Source of the DNA: a virus
Strand: one strand, 5' to 3'
Virus record (IMG/VR): IMGVR_UViG_3300024343_000102
Location: 1 to 26,260 of that record
Length of the DNA stretch: 26,260 bases
Numbering within the stretch: the stretch's first letter is position 1; each line of letters opens with the position of its first letter. The notes under the pieces were generated by a model, which worked only from the letters and a program-made list of their open reading frames with translations, had not been told where the DNA came from and made no database searches. Positions 7,232 through 15,508 of this stretch are shown here, one piece after another. Made by a program: the position numbers and the translations under genes.

Positions 7232-9876
7232 TAGCAAGCTTTAGTCGCACCGGTCCAGTTAGACCCATTCCATTCGTATGCGACATTAATAATTAAATTC
7301 AAATACCAACCAGCAGGCGCAGGATCTGTGCCTAATAGATTTGTAAAGATAGAGTTTCCAGGCACACCTATGGCGCCATTGACGTAATAATTATCAATAT
7401 CAAGAACAGAACAAACTGTTGATTGTGAAGAAGAGTAAGACAACGTAAGCGTTGTTAATGGAGCTCTAGTTGTTGTGGTTGTAGTTGTTGTAGTTGTAGT
7501 CGTTGTTGATGTAGTTGTTGTAGTAGTGGTCGTTGTAGTGGCAGCACACTCAGAGCAACTTCCATAAGTGTAATATATGTCACCATTCTGAACGCCAGGT
7601 GATGCAGTAGCTGTAATCATAATGCAATCTCCATTGCTATCCTTCACGTAGTTAGGAAGCGATAGTGGCGCATATCCTTGATACCTCATCAATACAGCAG
7701 CACCGCCTACACATTTGGTACCATTATAGTAATAAGTAGGGATAGTAGTTGTAGTCGTCGTCGTTGTAACACCTGAGCAAGTTAATAGACTTAATATCTG
7801 ACCTGTATCAGCAATCAAACAAGCATAAGTAATACCTGACTTTCTAACTAAATACCACAAGAAGGCGCCATCGAATAACGTAGTGGCACCTGCATTGGTG
7901 TAAACAAAACTGTTTACTGCCAATGTTCCGGTATGGTAGTGCGTTACATATGTTGGTGTCGATGTGCAAGCTGATCTAGCTGTAGTAAATCCAGTAACAT
8001 CTAAATCAAAACCAGTTACAGGTGTTGACGTAGTGGTTGTACTAGTAGTTGTAGTAGTTGTAGTTCCAGTACATGCGGTGCAGTCGGCATACGTGACAAT
8101 AGGTGTGATGACATTATAGTATGGGAACGTTGCTGTAGTTGATCCATTTATTCTCCAGCAGTTTCCATCTGTAGTCTTAACTACTAATGAAGTAGTTATA
8201 GGCGTGCCTAATGAATTTCTTAACACAACAGTTAATGAATTATCAACACAAGACGTGGCTGTAAAATATGTACCGGCAGGAAGTGTAGTTGTGCTAGTTG
8301 TTGTAGTAGTTGTAGTTGTACCAGCACAAGTTGATTTTGCAATTATTGTACCCTCCTGATCAATCTGTACGCTATAATTAGAGTCATTAATCTGATACCA
8401 CTTTTTACCTCCCATAAATGGACGTAACCCTTCTGAGTCATAGAACACAGTATCTACTAGGTTTGGTATATACCCATCGCCATCAAAGTACATCAAGGTA
8501 AATGTTGGAATAACTAAACAAGCGTCAGCACCAGACTCTTTAAATTGCTCAACGTCAATTAAGAAAGGCTTCATGTTGCCTGGATCTGATACAGTGACAG
8601 ATATAATAGCTGACGAGCTAACGCCAAAGCAATTAGTAGCCCTTATTGTTATTGAGTAAATACCAGCAGGACAGTTCTCAAAGTATACAGTTCCATTTGA
8701 AAAAGTTGCTTGATTGGGTAACGTGCTTGAAAGTAAGTCCCATGACGTTGGGTTATTAATAACCTCTATACTTACACTTTCAGATGTATTTGTGTTAGCT
8801 GTGATTGGGTCTGCAATAATAAACGGAACAGCAAATTCAGAGCATGTGCAACTTTCTTTTGATAGAACTTCACCAGTCGAGCTTGCAGTTATATAATAAA
8901 TAGCTGATACACATGTATCTACTACATCAATTAAATGAAGGTATTCATCTCCAACATATACATCTAATCCAGTAAATGTAGAAAATAATTGATCTCCTAT
9001 ATTTGGAAGCGCATCCACACCATTATGATATATAGCAACATTAGGACATTGAGCGCAAACATTAGCAGCTGTGCCCTGATCTTCATCAATATAAAACTCA
9101 GTTAAATATGGATTAATTTTATTTACAATCCAAGTTGATCCACTGAATGGAGACGATACAATTAACCTTGCATCTTCAACTTGTAAATTCTTGTAAAACT
9201 CGACAGCTCCAACTCCATTATTAACTAAGCCATTATATGGAGCGACTAAGCCAATGTCTTCTGCTGGAATTCCTGCAGCTATTAATGCATTGTAATTTGA
9301 AGATGAGTTAAGTCCAACGTACTTGGTATCAACAACAATATCTCCATTCCATTCAATCTGATATCTAGTCGGCTGATCAGGATCAATGGTATTAAAACTA
9401 ATACCAGCTCTACCAATTCTATTGCCAAAATTCATATCGATTGACCGGCTATCAGTAGCGCCTTTATAAGATGCAACAGTGTCCATCTTGTCCTCATAAT
9501 CCCACAACAAGTATACATACTCGTAGTTATTTGGATTCAAGAATGTAAACTGACCTGTAAACACGCCTGCTGAATAAACGACTGGTATTTCGGTAGCTAA
9601 GCTAAGTATTGTTGTTTTGTCAGCTGCTGTATATGCAGTGTCTGAAACCAAATAGTATAGTTTATTACTTAACGTAGGTGCTAGTTGACGATAGTCAGAC
9701 AAGACATCACCTGCGACCACAGTGACAACAGATCCATTATATGGAACATAACCAACACCACCAATGCCTGTAGATGTATCGAATAGAGCAATAGCTCCAC
9801 CACTTAACACCACATTATCTATTGTATATGTTGAACTACCTGTATAGCTGAATGATTGCTTAGTTTTTGAACTCAT
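7231..9876 (-). CDS. Modular tail adhesin with poly-threonine linkers, probable receptor-binding protein, 881 aa
   Basis: A complete 881-aa frame; its start overlaps the muzzle gene by 17 bases. Residues 1 to about 260 are beta-rich with few cysteines and probably attach to the tail. From about 272 on the protein is built of Cys-bounded modules. Type B (about 70-80 residues, with an early Cys, YxxG, then a late strand ending in Cys) appears near 272-345, 439-517, 620-702 and 806-881. Type A (ending in a CxxC-like pair) appears near 532-603 and 712-778. An Ig/cadherin-like domain lies near 350-435 (AGIYSITIRATNCFG). Poly-Thr/Ser linkers at 520-531, 605-618, 704-711 and 780-803 separate the last five modules. 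No enzymatic motif is visible. The architecture resembles extended surface adhesins. Position after the muzzle gene and before a glycosyltransferase supports a host-contact role, possibly glycosylated. Function is inferred. Confidence 0.85.
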   Translation of the reverse strand: MSSKTKQSFSYTGSSTYTIDNVVLSGGAIALFDTSTGIGGVGYVPYNGSVVTVVAGDVLSDYRQLAPTLSNKLYYLVSDTAYTAADKTTILSLATEIPVVYSAGVFTGQFTFLNPNNYEYVYLLWDYEDKMDTVASYKGATDSRSIDMNFGNRIGRAGISFNTIDPDQPTRYQIEWNGDIVVDTKYVGLNSSSNYNALIAAGIPAEDIGLVAPYNGLVNNGVGAVEFYKNLQVEDARLIVSSPFSGSTWIVNKINPYLTEFYIDEDQGTAANVCAQCPNVAIYHNGVDALPNIGDQLFSTFTGLDVYVGDEYLHLIDVVDTCVSAIYYITASSTGEVLSKESCTCSEFAVPFIIADPITANTNTSESVSIEVINNPTSWDLLSSTLPNQATFSNGTVYFENCPAGIYSITIRATNCFGVSSSAIISVTVSDPGNMKPFLIDVEQFKESGADACLVIPTFTLMYFDGDGYIPNLVDTVFYDSEGLRPFMGGKKWYQINDSNYSVQIDQEGTIIAKSTCAGTTTTTTTTSTTTLPAGTYFTATSCVDNSLTVVLRNSLGTPITTSLVVKTTDGNCWRINGSTTATFPYYNVITPIVTYADCTACTGTTTTTTTSTTTTSTPVTGFDLDVTGFTTARSACTSTPTYVTHYHTGTLAVNSFVYTNAGATTLFDGAFLWYLVRKSGITYACLIADTGQILSLLTCSGVTTTTTTTTIPTYYYNGTKCVGGAAVLMRYQGYAPLSLPNYVKDSNGDCIMITATASPGVQNGDIYYTYGSCSECAATTTTTTTTTTSTTTTTTTTTTTTTRAPLTTLTLSYSSSQSTVCSVLDIDNYYVNGAIGVPGNSIFTNLLGTDPAPAGWYLNLIINVAYEWNGSNWTGATKAC
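7468..8319 (-). repeat. Four poly-Thr(Ser) linker tracts in the adhesin gene
   Basis: In-frame runs of ACN codons occur at 8284-8319 (12 residues), 8023-8064 (14), 7744-7767 (8) and 7468-7539 (24). All residues are Thr except one Ser in each of the first and last tracts and two Ser in the second. All four Thr codons are used within the longest tract. The tracts separate Cys-bounded modules. They behave as protein linkers rather than as a DNA tandem repeat with a fixed unit. Confidence 0.9.
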
Positions 9877-12800
9877 CTTTACCTAACGTTATAATATTAA
9901 AATCTGTTCTTGGACCACGTCCTTGAGTTAGTGTGTAGTCTACATATGTACTGCAGTAAAAAACTCTAACAATAACACTTCTCTGAGCGAGCGTGGTGTT
10001 GTTTTGAATTCTTCCATATATATTTTGAGCACCTACACCTGCTTGGCAGTAAGGAGGAAGCTCAACCCAGTTGGTTCCAAATCCATTATTAATCAATGTA
10101 ATTGACCAACTTGTTGTTCCTGATAATGCAAACAAATACTCAAGGTCTCCTGCTGTATTGTATGGGAAACTACCAGCTGTTGGATTGATTTGTATGTCGC
10201 AAGGTGTGTTTCTTCTAGATGTTGACGCAATGACGTAGTTGTGGTTATATGGATCGTATGCACCAAGTTTTGCCATGTTTGGAGTGCTGATCATTATATC
10301 TCTAAAATAGTCAGACATACCCATTCGAGATATCTGCATTACTTGGTCTCCTTGCATTTGCAAGACAACACCTCTCTTAGCATCGGTAAAATACATTCTA
10401 TCACTCCATGTAGCAAAGCTCTCTGGATTTGATGATATACCAAAATCATAAGGTAGTGCAATCTGCGTACCAAGTACCTCAGGAACTGAAGCCACTGACC
10501 CCCCACCTACGGCATCAACAAGTAAGTTTTTACCATATAAAACTGACGTGATTTTATCTTGGTGTAATACCACTAGGTCATTTGTTCTAGCGTAAAGTTT
10601 TTGGACAGTGCCAAAGTTTTTGTCTAAGTTTTTGAAGTTAGCAATAGATAAATTGAACTCATTTAATCTGTTAATTGATGAATCCCAACGATACAAGCCA
10701 CTGTATGTAACCGATGTGTCTTTTATCTGTTGCTCGTAGTCTTCAATAACACCGCTTGCACGTAGACTATACTTTAACCAAGGCTCATTAAAGCCATCTA
10801 ATATTCGGTTGGACTCAACACCATTTCCATAGCAATATGCGTTGTAGTCTGAGTTTTTATTGTCAGTGCTATTCAACTTAATAACAGCTTGATTTAAAGC
10901 ACCGGACTGATCTTGCTCTAAATTGCTGTTAGATATTTTACCTGGAGCTGATGAACCTGCTGCTATATTGATAGTTATTGAATATCTATCTGGCGTGGCA
11001 AGTACGGTATAATAGCCAGGAGGTATGTTTGAAGCTGTTACATAAACAGACTGTCCAACATCAAAATAATGCGGATGCTTTTTACCATTTTGAATAAGCG
11101 TAGTGTTTGCCGCAATTGTTGATACATCATAACTCCATAACACCAAGTGGTTGCCTATTTCAATTGGATATGTTCTACTCATTTCGTAGTAGATGTCCAC
11201 ATCGTCATTGGCAGGAACTGTCTCAGCTGAAAGTTTAGAATTAGATGGAGTCTGACTTACTTTTATATCTACTTTTATTTCATTCCTACTACTTCCGCTA
11301 TTTTCGCCAAATCCCCTTATAAGCATCCACTTATCAGAACTTGCCGTATTCATCTCAATTACATTACTAGTAAATGAGAATGTACTGAAGTTTTGAGTTA
11401 CATCAATAGCTTCTCTAAATATAACTGTAGATGCATTTACATTTGTACCACTTTGGGTATATTGATTAAACGAAGCATAAGCACCTGACTGCCAAAACCA
11501 CTCTTCTATATCTTTATAGTACTTATCAGCTACCCATGACATTGATGAGGCATTTTGACTAGTTCCATTTATAGGAGCTCCATCATTTAATATGTTTATA
11601 GATATGTCAGCTCCAGGAAAAATTGCACCAGGTCCTTTTATGGCAGCATGTCCACCATATATACTTGGATCATAACCAGCAAGGTATTGTCCTGGAGGGG
11701 TTGCTGATGAGTTATATACAGGGTCAGGTATCCCATATCCTCCAGTTCCATTTGGTAATGGTGTACCTTTAAATTGACCGCTTCCCCTTACATTTATAAC
11801 CCACTTGTCTCCTACATTGTACCCCAAAGAAGCATCGAATGAAAGCACAACATTAGTATCACCTGATGTTAATGTTGTTGGAGATGTGCTTATTGGTAAG
11901 TTTGCTAACCACCAACTTTGTGACACATCTGTAGTCCATCTAAATGTAGTTGAGCTTACTATTTCTATAGAAATTCTAACATCTGACAATGATGATGATG
12001 TCAATTGATCTATAGATATTCCAGGGCCTGTGTTGACTAATGTAGTGTCACCTGTTGCTGAATAATATATAGGTGGAGGTATATAAAAAATACCGTTTTG
12101 TAATACTGAAGGAGTTTGAGGTCCTGAACTATTATTATCAGGACCACGTCCACTTCCTTGAAAAGCAAATGTAACTTGACTAGGAATATCTAAAAATGTA
12201 TCAACAGCTTCCGCTTTTATTTTAAAATATAAACCCTCTGGGGCATTTGTAATAAATCCAGCTATTTTCTGTTCAAGTTCAAGTACCTTAAACTGCTTAT
12301 TTGAGTTGGTTGGTAATCCAGAAGCAGACTTAAATATAATGTAACCATTAACCTTAATCTTATCTCTATCAGCTTCATTAATCAAGAAATATCTGAAGTT
12401 ATCTTTTTTAAAGAATGTAATAGGAAATAGATTATAATATTCAGTCTTTGACTGCTTTACAAATAGTCTATATCCGGTTGCCCACTTTGGCGCCTCATTC
12501 TTAATGCTAACAATTAATGAGTTTGCTGTGCTTGAGTTAGCTGAAGGTATGTATATTGAGTTGGATAAGTCATTAACTGAGTTGTCATTAGTAGTAGTCA
12601 ATACGGTTGTCATTCGACCATAGTCATCTAAGTAGGCAATACCAATCTCGTAGTCGCGATCACTTCTCCAAGTTTGTTTAGGATTAGACGTGATTGGTTC
12701 ATCTACATACTTAACTGTGTAATCAATGTCAATGAAATCATTTGTATTGTATCCAATTAAATCTCTAAACTGAGTATAGTTACCCATAATTAGTCGACTA

Positions 12801-13804
12801 CCTATAATGTCTTGGGCTAATGCCTTGATTGGTACGTTATCAAATAATCTTGTAACCTGATCAGAAGAAAGAGCTGCATAGGTCTTGTTATTCATAAAGT
12901 AAAAACTATAATCAGAGTTATCTGGTATACTTAGTTCTTCTTTATTTAATGTCTCAACTATTTTTACGTTTAACGTCCTAGACTCCCAAACCAATAATTG
13001 AATCTCTTTTACAAACTCATTACCAGTCTCAAATGTAACCTGCACTTGGTTAAATTGATTGAGCATTCCCTTATTGTCACCAGTCTCTGTATCAATTTGC
13101 AACATCTTTGGATTAAATGCGGCAGCAGAAAGTGGAGACATTGAAGAGTATTCATTGTCTAAATATTTATATCGATAGCTAAAGTAAACGAATTTATCCT
13201 CAATGTTGTTGGGATTAGAGCTTGATGTTGTCTGTGTGCTTAACGATATGAATGGAGAGTTAAGGGGAGGCGCAACAATTAAGTTTATGTCATCATCAAT
13301 CCTAGGATCATCAACACTATAAGTCTTGCATCTATTGATGTTAATCTTTCTAGGTGGGTTTAAATTGTCATTCCAAATAAGAAGCCCTCCGCCATTACCG
13401 TCGGTAACGTAGTTAACTCCTGTAATTAGGTAGTTAGCATCAAATCCAAGTTGATTAGTGGTACTACCTAATACTAACAATGATGTGTTCGTAACTTGGT
13501 TGTGCTCAAATATACCCTCAAAGTTATCAGCCTTCACAAACCAATAAAGAAGATTCTCAGCCTCAACTGAAAGAGCTCCAATAGCAACAGCATTTACAGG
13601 TGTGGGTACTTGATATGCAGAAAGAATAGCCGCAATATTTGTCTTTAATGTATTACCTAAGGCATTCTGAACGGCACCAATATTTGATCCCTCAGATGTG
13701 TCAATAGTAATATTGAGCGCATCACGGTATTCGCCATCCGGTACCAATCTCTCGTCGAGATCTTTGTTCATCCTACCGGCAAGAAATGTTCTTTGAAACT
13801 CCAT
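9860..13804 (-). CDS. Large tail muzzle/stabilization-type protein with C-terminal BACON-like domain, 1314 aa
   Basis: A complete 1314-aa frame whose ATG directly follows the stop of the upstream connector gene. The N-terminus has the motif RMNKDLDERLVPDGEYRDALNI and then SEGSNIGAVQNALGN, which I recognise from the largest tail structural protein of many environmental and crAss-like Bacteroidetes phages. The middle is long, beta-rich, and Ser/Asn/Thr-heavy. Near residues 1190-1200 the sequence GAYDPYNHNYVIAS appears, which in relatives leads into a further C-terminal beta domain. Here it instead leads into a BACON-like domain (about 1203-1298) and then stops. The expected remainder is a separate gene at 5531-6295. 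The protein probably forms the tail tube/muzzle distal to the portal. The name is by analogy with crAss-like tail proteins; homology should be confirmed by profile search. Confidence 0.85.
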   Translation of the reverse strand: MEFQRTFLAGRMNKDLDERLVPDGEYRDALNITIDTSEGSNIGAVQNALGNTLKTNIAAILSAYQVPTPVNAVAIGALSVEAENLLYWFVKADNFEGIFEHNQVTNTSLLVLGSTTNQLGFDANYLITGVNYVTDGNGGGLLIWNDNLNPPRKININRCKTYSVDDPRIDDDINLIVAPPLNSPFISLSTQTTSSSNPNNIEDKFVYFSYRYKYLDNEYSSMSPLSAAAFNPKMLQIDTETGDNKGMLNQFNQVQVTFETGNEFVKEIQLLVWESRTLNVKIVETLNKEELSIPDNSDYSFYFMNNKTYAALSSDQVTRLFDNVPIKALAQDIIGSRLIMGNYTQFRDLIGYNTNDFIDIDYTVKYVDEPITSNPKQTWRSDRDYEIGIAYLDDYGRMTTVLTTTNDNSVNDLSNSIYIPSANSSTANSLIVSIKNEAPKWATGYRLFVKQSKTEYYNLFPITFFKKDNFRYFLINEADRDKIKVNGYIIFKSASGLPTNSNKQFKVLELEQKIAGFITNAPEGLYFKIKAEAVDTFLDIPSQVTFAFQGSGRGPDNNSSGPQTPSVLQNGIFYIPPPIYYSATGDTTLVNTGPGISIDQLTSSSLSDVRISIEIVSSTTFRWTTDVSQSWWLANLPISTSPTTLTSGDTNVVLSFDASLGYNVGDKWVINVRGSGQFKGTPLPNGTGGYGIPDPVYNSSATPPGQYLAGYDPSIYGGHAAIKGPGAIFPGADISINILNDGAPINGTSQNASSMSWVADKYYKDIEEWFWQSGAYASFNQYTQSGTNVNASTVIFREAIDVTQNFSTFSFTSNVIEMNTASSDKWMLIRGFGENSGSSRNEIKVDIKVSQTPSNSKLSAETVPANDDVDIYYEMSRTYPIEIGNHLVLWSYDVSTIAANTTLIQNGKKHPHYFDVGQSVYVTASNIPPGYYTVLATPDRYSITINIAAGSSAPGKISNSNLEQDQSGALNQAVIKLNSTDNKNSDYNAYCYGNGVESNRILDGFNEPWLKYSLRASGVIEDYEQQIKDTSVTYSGLYRWDSSINRLNEFNLSIANFKNLDKNFGTVQKLYARTNDLVVLHQDKITSVLYGKNLLVDAVGGGSVASVPEVLGTQIALPYDFGISSNPESFATWSDRMYFTDAKRGVVLQMQGDQVMQISRMGMSDYFRDIMISTPNMAKLGAYDPYNHNYVIASTSRRNTPCDIQINPTAGSFPYNTAGDLEYLFALSGTTSWSITLINNGFGTNWVELPPYCQAGVGAQNIYGRIQNNTTLAQRSVIVRVFYCSTYVDYTLTQGRGPRTDFNIITLGKDEFKN
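9900..10200 (-). other. BACON-like domain at the C-terminus of the muzzle protein
   Basis: Within residues about 1203-1298, the segment running from FALSGTTSWSITL through NWVELPP, QNNTTLAQRSVIVRV and YTLTQG follows the BACON plan: a Trp on an early strand, a second Trp-containing strand before a Pro turn, Asn-x-Thr then Arg, a hydrophobic strand, and a final TQG. BACON domains are typical of Bacteroidetes surface proteins and were noted in crAssphage, where they are thought to bind glycans or mucin. The domain starts where the usual C-terminal muzzle region would be expected. The motif match is by eye. Confidence 0.6.
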
Positions 13805-14713
13805 CTATTTAATCCATTTATCCTTACCTCGCATAGCCATAAGAAGTCGACCAGGATGCATGTTGCTTAATCTAATCTTAGTATTTCTAAGTAGAGCTGT
13901 CTTTTCTTTCTTAACTCTATTTACAATGTATTCCTGCACACCAAACTTATTGTTTAATAGTGCATATTTCAAGTAAGCGTAAACGTATTCCTCAGCAAGC
14001 TTGTTGATTGTGATAAGAGAATCGTCACCGTTCTCCATGCCATCTGAAATGTATTCAAGTACAATATATGCGTACTGAACACCAGACGTGAAGTCAATAA
14101 CACCAGCTGCTTTATTTACAAAGAACCTTGGGTTTATATTTGCATCAGCTGTCTCTAAACCAAAGTTATTAGCGATAGGATATCCAAAGTACCACTCTCC
14201 TTCATACTCCCAACCCCATTGGTTGTAGTATGGGCCAGGGCCTACGTATAATTGATTCTGTTGACGTAGTATGTCTAGCTTAGCCTCACCAATAACTACC
14301 TCACCATTTGAGTCAAATACAATGTCACCATTGTTGTCTTGGAGATACGCTGTAGCTGTGATGCTCTGACGAGACTCTGTAAGTGGATACATTACACCAT
14401 TTCGGAGCATTGATATCCTTGCATAGTTCACGTAGTCAGGCGGCAATACCATCTTTAATTGATCACCAAGCTCAAACTCAAGCACTTTGATATTTCTAAG
14501 CGCGTCGTAGTTAAGTTCTTGGATGGCTCTTTTTGCGTGAAAAAGAACAGTATATCGGTCGACATTATTTACCAACTTGTCATTGCCAACATAATTCAAT
14601 ATAAAGTTGTTCACTATGTAAGCCAAACTGACGTACTGATAAGACCCCCAATTGGCGTCCTCAGGAATGTTACCATTGTTGGTATAGTACTGATAGTTAG
14701 TAATATATGCCAT
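13805..14713 (-). CDS. Probable head-tail connector/ring protein, 302 aa
   Basis: A complete 302-aa frame. The ATG at 14713 overlaps the upstream stop as TAATG, and its TAG abuts the muzzle start. The protein starts with an Asn/Tyr-rich segment, then has a helical stretch (RYTVLFHAKRAIQELNYDAL, about 53-72) followed by FELGDQLKMVLPPDYVNYARISML. A strand-turn 'lPpDYvny' after a helical bundle is typical of phage head-tail adaptor or tubular proteins. The C-terminal third is helical and basic (about residues 235-302). Placed between another connector-like gene and the muzzle, it probably forms one of the rings stacked below the portal. I base this on order and fold-like features; no diagnostic residue settles it. 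Confidence 0.7.
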   Translation of the reverse strand: MAYITNYQYYTNNGNIPEDANWGSYQYVSLAYIVNNFILNYVGNDKLVNNVDRYTVLFHAKRAIQELNYDALRNIKVLEFELGDQLKMVLPPDYVNYARISMLRNGVMYPLTESRQSITATAYLQDNNGDIVFDSNGEVVIGEAKLDILRQQNQLYVGPGPYYNQWGWEYEGEWYFGYPIANNFGLETADANINPRFFVNKAAGVIDFTSGVQYAYIVLEYISDGMENGDDSLITINKLAEEYVYAYLKYALLNNKFGVQEYIVNRVKKEKTALLRNTKIRLSNMHPGRLLMAMRGKDKWIK

Positions 14714-15432
14714 TATTGTTTTTGTTGAATGTCTTGTACTTCTTCTGCCTTAGCTGCTGCTACGACATCTTTATCTCCAATTGATATACCAGAGTATTCG
14801 AGGATCTTGATAACCAAGTTAGCAAAGTCATCAAGCGGTAATTCAAAGTCAACGTAATTCGAGTCACTTGGATTAAAGAACGGATCACCAAATGCATCAA
14901 CTAAATAAGTCCATTGCGGGTCTCTTGGGTATCTTAAATATTGTGCCGCTATAGATGTAGATGCATAAGGCGGCGGAGGTGCTATTGCTGTTGGATATAC
15001 AATAATTCCACTCTGATCCATTGTGTATACTGGATATGCAGCAGTAGGAGCAGTTAGGTTTGAGTTTACTAGGTTTAATATCTTACGATGACTAACCTTC
15101 TCTACCTCTGTGTTATTATTATAGATTACTTTATCTAAGAAGAAGTAATCATTAGGCAATGTAAATCTACTTGTAATGCCATTATATGGTAGTGGCGAAA
15201 AAACAGAGAATGAATCTATGACTTCGGCCATATTCTTAGGAATATCTGTATATCCTTCTCCATGCATTCTAGCATTCTGCTTATTGATTGCATTGCTGTA
15301 ATTAAACATGTACTGACCAAAAATCTCAAGCTGTGCTTGTTTGGCAAATTGATTAAATTCCAATGGCGTAATAAAGCCACGGTTATCCTTGCTGATTATA
15401 GAGAGTACTGTATTTCGAACGTCATTGATCAT
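14713..15432 (-). CDS. Probable ring/neck structural protein, 239 aa
   Basis: I chose the ATG at 15432 (MINDVRNTVLS); the frame also permits a TTG at 15450 that would add six residues. The N-terminus VRNTVLSIISKDNRGFITPLEFNQFAKQAQLEIF is a helix-turn-helix-like segment that I recognise as common in structural clusters of environmental Bacteroidetes phages. Later come FTLPNDYFFLDKV and, near residue 150, a Pro/Tyr-rich region (VYPTAIAPPPPYAS). The C-terminus is a helix with Ala/Glu/Gln. It is coupled to the next connector by TAATG. A terminator lies just upstream and a TATCTTTG box 15 bases before the ATG, so a new transcript for connectors and tail may begin here. The role is inferred from order. 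Confidence 0.75.
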   Translation of the reverse strand: MINDVRNTVLSIISKDNRGFITPLEFNQFAKQAQLEIFGQYMFNYSNAINKQNARMHGEGYTDIPKNMAEVIDSFSVFSPLPYNGITSRFTLPNDYFFLDKVIYNNNTEVEKVSHRKILNLVNSNLTAPTAAYPVYTMDQSGIIVYPTAIAPPPPYASTSIAAQYLRYPRDPQWTYLVDAFGDPFFNPSDSNYVDFELPLDDFANLVIKILEYSGISIGDKDVVAAAKAEEVQDIQQKQ

Positions 15433-15447
15433 CTGACTGCTTTTGTA

Positions 15448-15455
15448 CAAAGATA
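15448..15455 (-). promoter_or_regulatory. Bacteroidetes-type -7 box TATCTTTG before the connector/tail operon
   Basis: The minus strand reads TATCTTTG, matching TAnnTTTG exactly. It lies directly downstream of the T-tract of the 15459-15487 terminator and 15 bases before the chosen ATG at 15432. No clear -33 TTTG is visible at the usual spacing. It supports the downstream ATG over the TTG at 15450, because the TTG overlaps the box. Confidence 0.5.
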
Positions 15456-15458
15456 AAT

Positions 15459-15487
15459 AAAAAAAGGCACTCCATTAGAAGTGCCCT
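15459..15487 (-). terminator. Intrinsic terminator after the 92-aa gene
   Basis: On the minus strand a stem of AGTGCC/GGCACT (15480-15485 with 15466-15471) closes an 8-base loop and is followed by seven T. It sits about 20 bases after the stop of the 92-aa gene, in the right orientation to end its transcript. Confidence 0.85.
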
Positions 15488-15508
15488 TTAGTAGTAGTTA
15501 GCTTTAGA

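Noticed and set aside
7468-8319. Poly-GTT/GTA tracts as a CRISPR or a regulatory DNA repeat
   Set aside because: There is no conserved repeat-spacer structure; the tracts are in-frame Thr codons within a coding region.
9860-9876. Possible programmed frameshift joining the muzzle protein to the adhesin
   Set aside because: The adhesin frame is +1 relative to the muzzle frame. The overlap has an A-run (TTCAAAAACTAA) but no known +1 site, and the adhesin has its own ATG.
15433-15450. TTG start at 15450 for the 239-aa connector protein
   Set aside because: It overlaps the TATCTTTG box, and an in-frame ATG at 15432 gives a natural N-terminus.
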